Translations under genes and position numbers: made by a program
Notes under the pieces: generated by a model
What the model saw: only the letters and a program-made list of their open reading frames with translations
The model's database searches: none
What the model was told of the DNA's origin: nothing
DNA from: Aedes albopictus
Lineage: Eukaryota; Arthropoda; Insecta; Diptera; Culicidae
Direction: 5' to 3'
DNA length: 64,000 nt
NCBI RefSeq assembly: GCF_035046485.1
Contig: NC_085138.1
Location: 58,385,254 to 58,449,253 of the forward strand
Shown: one piece after another, positions 1-10,266 of the stretch
How the letters are laid out: each line of letters begins with the position of its first letter
Position numbering within the stretch: the stretch's first letter is position 1

Positions 1-1074
1 CCCCCTCTGCGAGTCGGGTGGGAGCTTAGGAATTATTTCTTAAGCGAAAAAACTCCATACATCCGTATGGATTACCACCTTTGGCACTTCTCTCGAGAAG
101 TGACCGAGCTCCTCCCAGTTAGCTCAAGCAGAGGATGCCTAGGATGTGGTGGGGGTTCAACAGTGGGCTCTGTTGGATCTCCATAAAAAGCCACACATCC
201 GTAAGCAACTCCGTACAAGCGACCTGGTACCGCTTTCAAAGTGCCTTAGCCCAACAATTGGAGTGCCAACCGGCACATCAGGATCGATGCCAGTTACATC
301 CTGTGTCGGCGCAGGAAACGGCAAACTGGCAACCTTGACGTCCTCCGCGTTTGCAGCGCCGCGATCCGGTGTCAAAGCGGCACCGCACGACGAATGACAA
401 ATGTCATTGCTCGATGGACAATCTGACAGCTGGAGTTTCCGGTTGAATTGGGCCATACTTTGACCAGCAGTAGAAGAAGCACAAAGTGAAATTTTGGGGA
501 GTTGTTAATCTTAAAATTAGAGTTGAAGTTGAGTGAATTATACAGCGTGAGTGTTGGGAGAATCCGTTTGTTATTGGATTGCTGGGGAAAATTCCCCATT
601 ATATAGGGTAAAACGAGGTAGTTCCGTGATTACAGTGATCAATCTATATAACCTAAAATATTCGACAGTGACGTTCTCTCTCGAGTCCTCGTTCATGGTC
701 CTGGTCAGTAGCCTGTCCGTCGCGAAGTCCGTAAACCTGTATCCCTGAAAATAGAAAGTAAGATATAGTGTGAATTAGTTATAATATCATATTACACAAC
801 ATGAACCACATTTAGATCTTGCATCGTACCGAGGGTGGAATTATTCCGTAGGGTGAGCAAGGTGCAAAGGCCACCGAATTGTGAGTCGAAGATACTTTTT
901 TTTATATGTGCATTGTACTTACCTTTGAAATCCTTGAATTCACTATTCACAGTTGAAGCATCGTAATACAGACCGCTATCAAAACCGGGAACGCTTTTTC
1001 TTCTCACCCCGCCCTCAACATCCTGATTATGGTATACTGGTGAAGGCGTATTACAACGGACATGTTACGAATCA
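1..1074. other. Unassigned, no recognisable gene
   Basis: No open frame here looks like a known protein and none is long. The first 460 bases are moderately GC-rich and could be untranslated sequence of the retrotransposon that follows, but I found no terminal repeat or target duplication to prove it. Bases 460-1000 are AT-rich and could hold an LTR-like remnant; this is a guess. Confidence 0.3.
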
Positions 1075-1442
1075 TGGATAGGATGGCGATGTTGGGCTGA
1101 CAGGCGTGTCATTCTGCTCCCTGAGTAAGGAAGGGTGATACCGACTTGAAACGGCGAGTGGGCTCATGGCGCGACTGCCTCCGTCCCGGTAAAACCTTGG
1201 CAGGCCTCCGGATACGTTCGAAATCTGTCCATCAATTCTGATGGGTACGTAGGTTCGGATGAACCATTCCCGATCTATGCTGATCTGGCACTGAACCCGG
1301 CCCCCATAAGGGTCCGTGTCAACCCTAGCATGGCCTCACTGCCTGCAGGCATAGACGCTTGCAGGTATAGATAACCATGGGATCACGAAGGCGACTACGT
1401 ACGGCGGATGGAGATAGCGGCTCGGAGGGGGGACCCTGAAGA

Positions 1443-1637
1443 ATGGAAGAAGATAAAAGTCAAAGCGAAGTAGGAGCGGCAAATCCGTTTGTCAGAAGGG
1501 GTTTAACGCGGACACCACCGCCACAAACCCAACAGGTGCAAACGCAGCTCGAACAAGAGCAGGAGCAACAGCAGCAGCTACATCGGCAGCAGCAGCAGCA
1601 GCAGCAACAGAAGCAGCAGCAACAGCAGCAGCAGCAA

Positions 1638-1669
<32 letters not shown>

Positions 1670-1827
1670 GCAACAACTGCAGTTCAGTGTGTAGACAAAA
1701 CCACCAAAACAACTGAGGGTGGAGGCAGCCAAAAAGCTAGTGGACGAGCTTCACGAGTATGTCGACAAGAGAAGCAACGTCCACAAAGACATCAAGGCGT
1801 TGGTGATCAAGATCCAAGGCGCTCTTG

Positions 1828-1830
<3 letters not shown>
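1443..1830 (+). pseudogene. ORF1 (gag-like) fragment with polyglutamine tract
   Basis: The frame starts at ATG 1443 and has an Arg/Thr/Pro stretch (FVRRGLTRTPPPQTQQ), then a Gln tract of about 50 residues with a few Glu, Leu, His, Arg and Lys. A TAG at 1692-1694 interrupts it. The same frame continues past the stop with VEAAKKLVDELHEYVDKRSN and then HKDIKALVIKIQGAL, a Lys-rich helical segment typical of gag-like ORF1 proteins of mosquito R1/LOA elements. It then runs into the tetranucleotide repeat as QTDR repeats. One stop and the missing C-terminal zinc knuckles mark it as dead. ORF1 proteins of this group bind element RNA; nothing here shows activity. Confidence 0.5.
1547..1681 (+). repeat. 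CAG/CAA trinucleotide repeat
   Basis: Interrupted CAG repeat with CAA, GAG and AAG variants, encoding the polyglutamine tract of the ORF1 fragment. The interruptions suggest an old, partly stabilised microsatellite. Confidence 0.9.

Positions 1831-1900
<70 letters not shown>
1828..1900 (+). repeat. (ACAG)n microsatellite, about 18 units
   Basis: Uninterrupted tetranucleotide run of about 73 bases that directly ends the ORF1 homology. Its purity compared with the decayed frame before it suggests recent expansion or slippage. Confidence 0.95.
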
Positions 1901-1901
<1 letters not shown>

Positions 1902-2267
1902 GTGGGACAAGGTGGCTCAAAAAACAAGATTTTGCATAACTAAAATTTTTCAAAATAGCATAACTTTTAACCAGTAGACGGATTTTAAATTCCTTCTTAT
2001 TTATGAAAGCTATTGAACTCTAGTTTATAGGAAAAATACGTCGAAAGGACCAATTTGTGTTTTCGCGCAAAAAAAAAATGCAAATATTAGTTTTTTCACG
2101 TTTTTAGTTACCCTGGTTTTATATTTATATCAGAAAATTAATGAAATTTGGCGTAACATATCAAAATATCAGAGATGTATGTTTTAATGTTTGAGATATG
2201 ATTTTTTGAAAATAAAAGGTCAAATTTTCCCATTAACCGTAGTGTGGCCAGCAAAACAAACACCCGT
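1901..2267. other. AT-rich, no gene seen
   Basis: Low-complexity AT-rich DNA without a plausible frame. It may belong to the fold-back repeat that starts at about 2268, because the fold-back motif recurs a third time at 3021. Confidence 0.4.
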
Positions 2268-2858
2268 AGAAGGCCGGCAGGGTACCCGGGTACCCACGAA
2301 ATGGAAATGATCATATCTCAGCGATTTTTCCACCGATTTTAAAAGTTTTTGCCTCATTCAACTCAGAAACTCATTATCTATCGAGATCGTTTTTGGTTGG
2401 ACCGGTCCGATCACCATAGGTACCGGAAAATCCGGACTTCCGGATCCATGTTTTTATACAATACAATATACGGGATTTTCGGTAGGTTAGTAGCAATTTC
2501 GGTACCAAGCATCGTAAAATTGCTTTGGCATATTGTATCTGACCGGCCTGGAATCATAAAACGTGTTGACTTTGAAACTGTGATTTCGGAACACGCTTCC
2601 CGTGGGGCCATGGTTGACCATAAACACTTTAAGGTATCCTAGCCTTAACAATGTGGGTTTCAATATGGTATAAGGACATGCTCCCAAAAATATGGATTTT
2701 CCGAAAACCACGGTGATTAGATCGGTCTAACCAAATATTTTCCCGATAGATGATGAGTTTCTGAGTTGAATGAGCTAAAAATTTCCAAAATCGATGAAAA
2801 ATTGACGGAGATATGATCATTTCAATTTCGTGGGTACCCGGGTACCCTGCCGGCCTTC
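2268..2858. repeat. Fold-back element with GGTACCCGGGTACC arms
   Basis: Bases 2268-2460 and 2668-2858 are inverted copies of each other (about 190 bases, roughly 80-85% identical by eye). Each arm begins with a GGCCGGCAG block and the palindromic 14-mer GGTACCCGGGTACC. Short frames on opposite strands read the same peptide (STQKLIIYR) because of the inversion, so they are not genes. A third copy of the GC-rich motif lies at 3021-3044 in the orientation of the right arm. No target duplication was found. Confidence 0.7.
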
Positions 2859-3132
2859 CACGTAATAAAAAAATGCAGGAGCCCCTCCCCCTGCCCCTCC
2901 TCACTTTAAAATTTGGTCAACCCCAGTAATAGATGTATATTCACGAGTTCTAAGATCTAACAGAGTTCCAACATCCTAGTCTCAATAACCATTAAAATAT
3001 CGAGATTTGAAATTGAAAAAGGTACCCGGGTACCCTGCCGGCCACATAAGTGTTAAAGACATTTTTTTAAATATGGTCATGTTTTGAATTCTTATATATC
3101 TATTAAAACAAAAAACATCAGGAATGACTCAA
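2859..3132. other. AT-rich spacer with a third fold-back motif
   Basis: Contains GGTACCCGGGTACC at 3021-3034, followed by the GGCCGG block to 3044, and is otherwise featureless. Confidence 0.5.
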
Positions 3133-3140
3133 AAATGCAA

Positions 3141-3375
3141 AACATCTTCTTCTTCTTCTTGGTGGCTCGACGTCCCCACTTTTAACTTGGCCTGCCTTTC
3201 TCAACTTAGTGTTCTCTGAGTATTTCCACAGTTAGGCTTTCTTTGCCTGTCATTGCATGAATTTGTGTATTGTGAGCAAATACACTATACCCAGGTAGTT
3301 CAGAAGATTTTCCATCGAACCCCCTTCTCTGGACTGGCGATCCATAGCCTTGACCTCTAGGCTAACTGGAGATCC
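3141..3375 (-). mobile_element. tRNA-derived SINE with (GAA)n tail
   Basis: Read on the minus strand, a tRNA-like head comes first: an A-box-like segment in GTTAGCCTAGAGGT and a B box in GGTTCGAT. A body of about 150 bases follows (containing AACACTAAGTTGAG and AAAGGCAGGCCAAG), then a GAAGAAGAAG tail at 3145-3162. Target duplications AAATGCAA at 3133-3140 and 3376-3383 flank it exactly, which supports an intact insertion of about 235 bp. Pieces of the same family lie at 25845-25967 and 26495-26655 on the plus strand. SINEs are transcribed by RNA polymerase III from the A and B boxes and mobilised by LINE proteins. Confidence 0.8.
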
Positions 3376-3385
3376 AAATGCAATA

Positions 3386-3494
3386 GGGCACTGCATTGTT
3401 TTGATTTTGTATGGGATTTTGAAGTTTCTTGGCCTTGTTGTTTACAAAATTTCTGTAAGAGTGAAAGAGAAGGAGAGAATTTCATGCAGTGCCC
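3386..3494 (+). mobile_element. 109-bp MITE, TA target site
   Basis: Terminal inverted repeats GGGCACTGCAT and ATGCAGTGCCC with TA on each side (3384-3385 and 3495-3496). It contains a CTTGTTGTTTACAAAAT core. A second copy in opposite orientation is at 4399-4702. The short size, TIRs and TA duplication suggest a non-autonomous Tc1/mariner-type or similar element. It abuts the SINE target duplication at 3376-3383. Confidence 0.85.
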
Positions 3495-3496
3495 TA

Positions 3497-4396
3497 TACA
3501 ATACATAGTTTTTTTTTAAGGATTTACAAAATCAGACGATTTTAGAGTAGCTTCTGCGGCTTCTGCATGAAATTATTTCATTATTTAATCCTCCATTCGG
3601 TACATTTGTGCCTAAATAGCCAAGAAAATTTGCATTGGATTCTCAACGGTACCGTGAATTGAACCCAGGCGCCCTAACAATCAGCAAGGTCTTGCTGAGT
3701 AATGCGTGATTACTGGAACAACATAGACCCATTATAAACTAGCTTCAATCAATATTAATTTCCGAAACTGTTTCAAAAAGTTTTAAACACATATTCAAAC
3801 GCTGGAAGGTCTAAAGAGCATAACTAGAAAAGGCCAAAGGTAAACGTTTTTTTTTTCGCCAATTAAACATGGTTGGTAAACACGTGGCTGCCGTTTTATG
3901 GAATTTTAAACACATACCCTTTGACCACTAGTGTGAAAACGCATTTGCCTACTCTACAAATGAAAAAAAAGTATGTTTACTTTCTGGCAGGTGTTTACCG
4001 GTTTATTTTATAGCATCGCGCAAAATAATAACAGATTTCCGCTTTTTTGTTTTTGTTTTTCCATCGCTTTTCATCGGTGGGATGTCCACAGAGATTTGGA
4101 AAACTCCGTTTCGTTCCCCTTGGGATAAATCGTCCGTTTGAAGTGCCACTAAAGACACCCACCTTACTGTAGGTGTGGAAATCGGAGAAAATCGAAACAG
4201 CAGAGACAACTTGTATGCTTACTTCTCTGGTGTTTACATTAGCCATTAGGTTTGTTTTGAAAACAAATTTCTTTTTTTTTGCTATGTGGGTGACTGGACT
4301 GAACTGGATACATACAAAGTGAGAGAAAATATGAATGAAAAATATGAACATCAAATTCTGTTTTCCCAATTCTTAAGGGAATCGGTAAGGTTGCTA
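3497..4396. other. No gene recognised
   Basis: AT-rich DNA. A 124-codon minus-strand frame at 3995-4369 has a Lys/Phe-rich composition and no resemblance to any family I know. Bases 3640-3700 contain a B-box-like GGGTTCAATTCAC on the minus strand, possibly an old tRNA-derived fragment. Confidence 0.4.
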
Positions 4397-4398
4397 TA

Positions 4399-4702
4399 GG
4401 GCAGTGCATGAAATTATCTCCTTCTCTTTCACTCTTACAGACATTTTGTAAACAACAAGGCCACGAAACGTCAAAATCCCATACAAAATCAAAACAGTGC
4501 TGGGAGCGGACCTGGTGTGATGGTTAGAACACTTGACCATCACGCCGAGGACCTGGGATCGAATCCCACTCCCGACAAACTCGCAAAATGTGAGTTCTTC
4601 CTTCGGAAGGGAAGTAAAGCGTGGGTCCCGAGATGAACTAGCCTAGGGCTGAAAATCTCGTTAATACAGATAAAAAAAAAAAAACAAAACAGTGCAGTGC
4701 CC
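4399..4702 (-). mobile_element. Second MITE copy, split by a Feilai SINE
   Basis: Same family as 3386-3494 but inverted: it starts GGGCAGTGCATG, ends GTGCAGTGCCC, and has TA at 4397-4398 and 4703-4704. The SINE at 4501-4685 interrupts it near its right end. Removing the SINE and one copy of AAAACAGTGC would give an element of about 110 bp, the same size as the first copy. The MITE therefore predates the SINE. Confidence 0.85.
4501..4685 (+). mobile_element. Feilai: Feilai-like tRNA-derived SINE
   Basis: The tRNA-like head has an A-box region (TGGTGTGATGGTTAGAACAC) and a B box (GGGATCGAATCCC). A conserved body follows (CTTCCTTCGGAAGGGAAGTA, then CCCGAGATGAACTAGCC and CTCGTTAATA) and an A-rich tail. 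Target duplications AAAACAGTGC lie at 4491-4500 and 4686-4695. The layout matches Feilai, a SINE known from Aedes. The second copy at about 10507 is nearly identical over the whole body. Confidence 0.9.
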
Positions 4703-4704
4703 TA

Positions 4705-6600
4705 TATTTGTACTGCGCTATATCATGACAAATATTATATTCTCATCAATCCAAAAAAAAATCATTGAAATTGATTTTTTGTAAGTTTCTCATTTTTAAA
4801 GTCCTACATTCTGTTCAATTTTCAATAATTCAATTCATACCTGTTGCACCTCTGGGATCGATACTGCCGGTCAACGAAAACACACCTTCACGGCAAGGGT
4901 AATGGACAGTACCCATTTGGCCTTCACATAATGGCATTATTCTAACTCTGCGTCATATTTGGTAGGTTGATGGCCAAAGGGTACCACTCGTAATGAGGGG
5001 TGACACAAAATGCCACGGTTACCATGCCATACGCCAAAAACTGTCGCCATCGCTTTCCCGCTGAGTCTACTACGTAGACATGGGGACAAGGAAAACCTAT
5101 AGAGACTTCAGATTTATAGACCTGCGAAACGATTTACTTTTTATGTTTGTACTGTGGAAATATAACTGTGTACTATTATATTTTTTTTTGCATTATTTCA
5201 CGTTGTTTTACTCAACTTTAACTTTATAAAATAAGTCGCCAATCTACTCAGTGGGCTGGTCTGCAAAAACAGTATCATTCGTTTTCTTTACCATTTCCGC
5301 AGCCTAGGCATGATTACAAGGTACCAACATTTACCTAGTAACCCATTGAGCAAGGAAAAACTTGTAGGCTTTCATCGATTATGAAGCACGAGAACGCAAA
5401 GAAAACATGGCTGAAAAATAATACCCATGCATTATCCGGCAGTGAACAATGTGGATTATTTGCCTTACACAAGCCAGTCGTCTTCGGGCTCCTGTTTCTC
5501 ACACCCTGTAATTCCCATATTTCCCCCCATTACAAATGATGATCAACAACGGCGGTAGGCGCCTCATTCTGGAATACCCAACCTTAAAGGCATCAGCAGT
5601 TTCCTTCCGGACGCGGACCGTGCCGCGGTGCCCTCATCGTTGATAAAATTTTAATCAGCAGTAAACATGGAGAACCTGTTTCCTCCCGAGTCCCGAGCAC
5701 GATGAACCTTAAGACGAGCATGTAAAGTTTTCCGCGTTTTTCTTGTCGCACGCGTTGCCGCGTGGCGTGCTCTATTGTTAATGTCGTTGAAGTACCCGCC
5801 TGATCCCTTTGTAACGGTACGTTGTACCTACAATGTAGTTACATTGTTGTTGCGTTTTATTGTTGGCAGTTCTTTGGAACAGACGTTGCTAATTTGTCCT
5901 ATGAATGTTTATCATTTTTTTGTATTTTAATACACATATTTTTTGAGAATTCGTTTTTCTATGAAATCTTTACATGTTGTAGGGGTTTTATCCAATAACC
6001 GTCTAACTAAACACTGACCAATGATGATCAAGCTTATTCTTGCAAATCTTCCAATACTTTATAGCAAGTATCAATTACTTATTTATAAATTAGCTTCCAT
6101 ATGATGTAAACACATTTGTCCCTCGAATCCTGTTTCCGACTAATCCACGTATCTTTCTTGCTCAACCTGAATTCAATTCCCGGTGTACTTTCTACGTGAC
6201 ACTATAGTATAATATACTGTATACTGGATACTGGATGGTCAAAAATGATGATTCCATCGTATGTAGGTGTTATCTTGAAAAGTAGGTTTAATTCTTCGCA
6301 ATCCAAATCAAATCATGTGTTCCTAGTCCGATTGAGCAGAAAGTTATTAAAATGAGATGGATGTAGCTTTAGAATAACGACCAAAATATTTCCATTAATA
6401 TTTTTGTCGACAAGATCATAGTACGCCTTTACAGTGCAACGAACAAATCTTTCTCTATAATTGTGTAATACGATGTTTCGCATGCAGAAAATCCACGCAC
6501 ACGTTTGTTTGCATCTTCCCTAGGTGCAGACAACTTGTTGTTTACATTTTATCGACGGGAAAAAAGTGGTTTATTTAATTTTGTGAATATGCTGCATTCT
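4705..6600. other. No gene recognised, largely non-repetitive
   Basis: About 1.9 kb without long frames or terminal repeats that I can see. The more GC-rich parts at 4850-5100 and 5560-5780 look single-copy within the window and could be conserved non-coding DNA, but that cannot be judged from one sequence. Confidence 0.4.
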
Positions 6601-6604
6601 GCAG

Positions 6605-6912
6605 CAGTATTGTGTTGTTCTTGGCTGTGCATGCATCACTCCTGTAGGGGTGAGTATGGCAGCATAATCGATCGCGTTCGCTATTGTCTCGAGTGAAAAT
6701 CAAAACAATAGATGCGTGGGTATTTAGTATTCAGTATTGTGTTGTTCTTTGCTGTGCATGCAACACCCCTGTAGGGGTGAATATAGCAGCATAATCGATC
6801 GCGTTCGCTATTGTCTCGAGTGAAAATCAAAACAATAGATGCGCGGGTGTTTAGTGTTCAGTATTGTGTTGTTCTTTGCTGAGTATTGTGCTGTTCTTTA
6901 CAGAGAAGAACA
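6605..6912 (+). repeat. Tandem repeat, 127-bp unit, about 2.4 copies
   Basis: The block starting CAGTATTGTGTTGTTCTT recurs at 6605, 6732 and 6859, exactly 127 bases apart. Each full unit carries CCTGTAGGGGTGA, an AATCGATCGCG segment and TTGTCTCGAGTG. The first two units are above 90% identical by eye and the third is partial. Confidence 0.9.
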
Positions 6913-7734
6913 TTAATCATGACAATTAGATGATCAGCATTGAACCACAAAAAACCCACAACAGTTGGTGAGATCTTTCCAATATTATTTATTTATAAAT
7001 AATTCTATTTCAGTATATTTACGTCATAACTGCATATAAGTTGAAAATTCGCTATTTTCAACATCCTTTCATCTATTGGAAGTTGCTTCAGTTCTGGGCT
7101 CTTTCTAAGTTGATGAAGGGATTTATAAATGCTTGCAAGGACTTGGCCAGGTGTGTGGAGCTGAGTGAATCTATGACATTGTAGATAGTAGCGACATCAG
7201 CAATGTCAATGGAAATATTCAACTTTGCAACTCCATCCAAGATTTGTGCAAGTATTCATGCTATGCTATGCTATGCTAAGCTTTTACTGCATTCTGCAGC
7301 AGTGAAATCAATTTTGAAGTGCCACAGAGCTTTTGGGGGGGGTGTAAATTGAAGGTTGGTTCCACAAGTGGATCTGGCGAAGTGAAAATTGAATAGCGAT
7401 GAAGAACAGTTCCGTACAACGAGAAAGATTGTGAAATCGTAGTAAGTGATAAGTAGAGTGAAATTGAAACGTGAAATATTATGCAATCATTCGATATTCA
7501 GTTCAGTCGACATATTTTTTCTTCCATCTTATGAGTCATGAGCAAAATTAAGATAGAATATCTTTAATTATTGGCTATTTTCCGTCTGATATGACGGGAA
7601 TTAGCGCATATAATGAAGTAAATTTCTACTCTAGAGAAATAACCAAGGAAATAACACCAGCTTCCCATGGATCGTTTGGTTGATTTCGAAGTGGGACTTG
7701 CGTGCATGGGAATGTGTGCTTATTCATGACTTTC
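6913..7734. other. No gene recognised
   Basis: AT-rich. A short (ATGCT)n run lies at 7257-7277. No frame of note. Confidence 0.4.
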
Positions 7735-7930
7735 TGGTACCACCCCTGCAGAAGCTCTTTCTGGGATTCCAATGGAATTTCTACAGGAATATCTTCACGA
7801 TTACTCCACAATCTCATTCCAGGACCCAGGATTCCTTCTGAGATTTTCAGGACGTTCTAAATGAGATTCTTTCACAGACATTGGATTCCCCCAAAAGTAC
7901 CATCTGGGACTCTTCCAGGAGATTTTTATG
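7735..7930 (-). repeat. Minisatellite A, left part
   Basis: Degenerate GGAATTCC-type units in the minus orientation (TCCAGGA, GGGATTCC, GGATTCCTT). The same array resumes at about 8600 after the tRNA-like element. Confidence 0.6.
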
Positions 7931-7939
7931 AGAGCTGGT

Positions 7940-8590
7940 GACGGGCTGGGTGGTCTAGTGGCTACCGCTTCTGATTCATATGCTGAAGGTCATGGGTTCA
8001 ATCCCTGGCCCGTCCCTTTCATCCTACTTTGTATCTTTCTATCCACTTTCTCTCTCTCTATCTCTTCTCTACATATGCAACTCATGTATATTCATATGTT
8101 AATAGCCATCGCTGTAACCAGAAACGAATTACAAAAATTCGTTTCCCTTCCTTCTAACTTCCACAGCATAGTGTATATAACGCCTACAAGTTATGCAACC
8201 AAAGCGAACTGTGCCGCTTGTCCTTCATAGTATTCACCACACAATCAATCACCTTACGAACATCCCCAATCCATGGATCGCATCACCGACCTAACGGTGT
8301 CTCCCCGATCTCCCATCCTTTCCGTCTAACAAACACCCCACTCCGTGCTGGTTGTGGGGATGTAGAGGTGCTCTCGGTCTTTAGTAGCAACAACCAGCAC
8401 ACTCTAACATTCCTTTCCCTTCCCAAATAACTATAAGGACGTGGCCGGCGCCGTTATTGATCAAAAATATATGAGCTGCTTAAATTGCACTTTGAGAATA
8501 AGTGGAGTGTCCCAGCCCTTATTCATTTGGATCTCAGTGCAATTGGTACCAGCTCAGATCAATCACGGAGGAGCAACCATTGACATGTAT
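7940..8590 (+). mobile_element. tRNA-Met-like headed repeat element
   Basis: The head starts at 7940 with an acceptor-like GACGGGC that pairs perfectly with GCCCGTC. Between them are an A-box-like TGGTCTAGTGGCTACC, a loop TTCATAT with CAT in the anticodon position, and the B box GGGTTCAATCCC. The body of roughly 0.5 kb is pyrimidine-rich, then GC-rich, with no coding frame. It sits inside minisatellite A. This fits a long tRNA-derived SINE or SINE-headed composite; the 3' limit is uncertain and could be near 8468. It is not a functional tRNA because the anticodon and T stems are imperfect. Confidence 0.6.
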
Positions 8591-8599
8591 AGTCAGATT

Positions 8600-9040
8600 T
8601 GATCGTTGATCGATTCCTAAAGAGGTTGCTCTGGGTTTCTTCCAGGAGCTTTTACAAAGATTCTTTCATAGGTTCTTTTCGGGTTTCTTACATAATACTT
8701 TTTGAGATTCCTCCCATAGTTCGTAGATTCCTCGTGGAATTTCTTCCGAAATTTCTCCAAGAATTCCTTCTGGGATACCCATAGATTTTTTTTTCCGGGA
8801 ATAACTCCAGGAGTTTTTTATGTGGTTTCTCGAGATTTTTTCTGGGATTCTTCTACAAGTTTCTTCTATGTTTCCATTGGAAGCTCCATCTGGAATTGTC
8901 TTGGGGTACCTACAGGAATTTCCTTTGGGATTCATCCAGGAGTTTCTTCTAAGATTCCTTAAAAGGTTCCAACGGGAAATTCTCCAGTATTCCTTGGTCA
9001 TGGAATTCCTTCCGAGATTTGTTTAAAAGTTTGATTAGGA
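8600..9040 (-). repeat. Minisatellite A, right part
   Basis: Degenerate TTCCAGGA, GGAATTTC and GGGATTC units, translating as short Gly/Ile/Pro or Phe/Leu repeats in several frames. Same family as 11881, 47790 and 59765 but in the other orientation. Confidence 0.7.
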
Positions 9041-10020
9041 ATGTATTCAGAAGTTTTGAAAAATGGAACCTCGGATGGAACTATTAACTATTATTTTTCA
9101 GTGAAATGTTGAGGTTCACTACATGTTTAGTTATAGTTTTAATTATGCACAGAGCCCAAAAAATTGAAACCTCGTAGACAGTTTTATTCCGGTGGACATT
9201 TTCAAGGTATAGTTATATTTTATATGGACTTGGAAAAGTAATTAAGGCACGACATGTGTAAACTTTTCTGTCCTAAGCATCCATATGAGCTTCAGAAAGC
9301 AGCTGAGTGACTTGAAAAAAAAAACATCTCTCTTAAAGGTCCTCAAAACCCCCTGAAATTAGGAACTACATGATCAATAGGTTCTATACAGTGGTCAGTA
9401 TTCTTCGTACTTTTGTGATACCTGCCCCGGTTCTATCCGTAGACATTCTCAATGCAATGGGAAGTGCTCTAGAACGTATATTGAGATTTGTAATAACCTC
9501 AAAACATCCTGTAGCAAAGCAACACAAAGCAAAGATAACCGTACACATCGAAGTTGCTACTCCGTGATTGACCAGAACAATCGAAGTTGCACAGAGAACC
9601 AACTAGCTACACACTCTCAATGTGCACAATTCAAGAGTTCAATATTAGAAAATCAATAACGGTGCCGGCCATGTCCTTACGGTAATCCGGAAAGGTGAGG
9701 AATGTTAGTTCGACAACTGTTGTTATTAGAAACCGTGGAATCCACAGCATCCCCACAGTTGTCTCGAGAAGGAGTATTTGTTAGTAGGGTAGGGTAAGGT
9801 ATGGAGCCACCTTTGGTAAGTGACATGATCCACTAGTTAAATAAAGATACATGTCGCGGCAATCATCACGATTATAATTTATTTGGCCGCGATGACCACC
9901 TCTCACAATAAGTAATTAGTAAGGGTAATGCACCATATGTCAACGGTCGTTCAATATCAAACGCGTCAGCGCATTAATCGTTTACTAAACTGTAAAAACC
10001 AACCATCCACGAAAATTTTC
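9041..10020. other. No gene recognised
   Basis: AT-rich. Two short frames read opposite strands of 9370-9602. An AATAACCTCAAAACATCCTG segment at 9492-9511 recurs at 11106-11125. Confidence 0.4.
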
Positions 10021-10266
10021 GCGCGATTCTGATCCCGGAATCCACACACGTGTCCCCATCACCCTACCGAGAGCACCGACCGACCAACGAAAAGAGTCGC
10101 GCGCTAGGTCGCGCGCTTCTGATTCCGCTTTCAACAATCGCGTCCCCATCACTCTTACCTGAAAGTCGCCGGCCACTCGAAAAGTTCGGAGCAATTCTGA
10201 TTCCGAATTCCACACTCGCGTCCTCATCACCCTAGCGAGAAAACCGACTGACCAACAAAAATAGAC
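10021..10266 (+). repeat. Degenerate 78-bp tandem repeat, three units
   Basis: Units begin near 10021, 10111 and 10189. They share TTCTGATTCCG, then CTCGCGTCCCCATCAC and a CGACCGACCAACAAAA-like segment. Unit 1 has about 12 extra bases. A fourth partial unit in the same orientation lies at 11058-11105, on the far side of the inverted repeat that follows. Confidence 0.75.

Larger units (their letters stand above)
1075..1900 (+). mobile_element. 5' part of an R1/LOA-like non-LTR retrotransposon
   Basis: A GC-rich leader of about 365 bases (1075-1440) precedes an ATG at 1443 that opens a gag-like ORF1 beginning MEEDKSQSEVGAANPFVRRG. The leader plus a start of this type is what I recall from Aedes R1/LOA-group elements. 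The copy is cut off right after the (ACAG)n run near 1900; no endonuclease or reverse transcriptase follows. Assignment to R1 rather than LOA is uncertain. Confidence 0.5.

Noticed and set aside
1460..1732. Poly-cysteine minus-strand frame
   Set aside because: It is the complement of the CAG repeat.
2349..2904. Frames sharing the peptide STQKLIIYR on opposite strands
   Set aside because: They arise from the inverted arms of the fold-back and use non-ATG starts.
7940..8015. Functional tRNA-Met gene
   Set aside because: The acceptor pairing is good but the anticodon and T stems are mismatched and a long repeat body follows.
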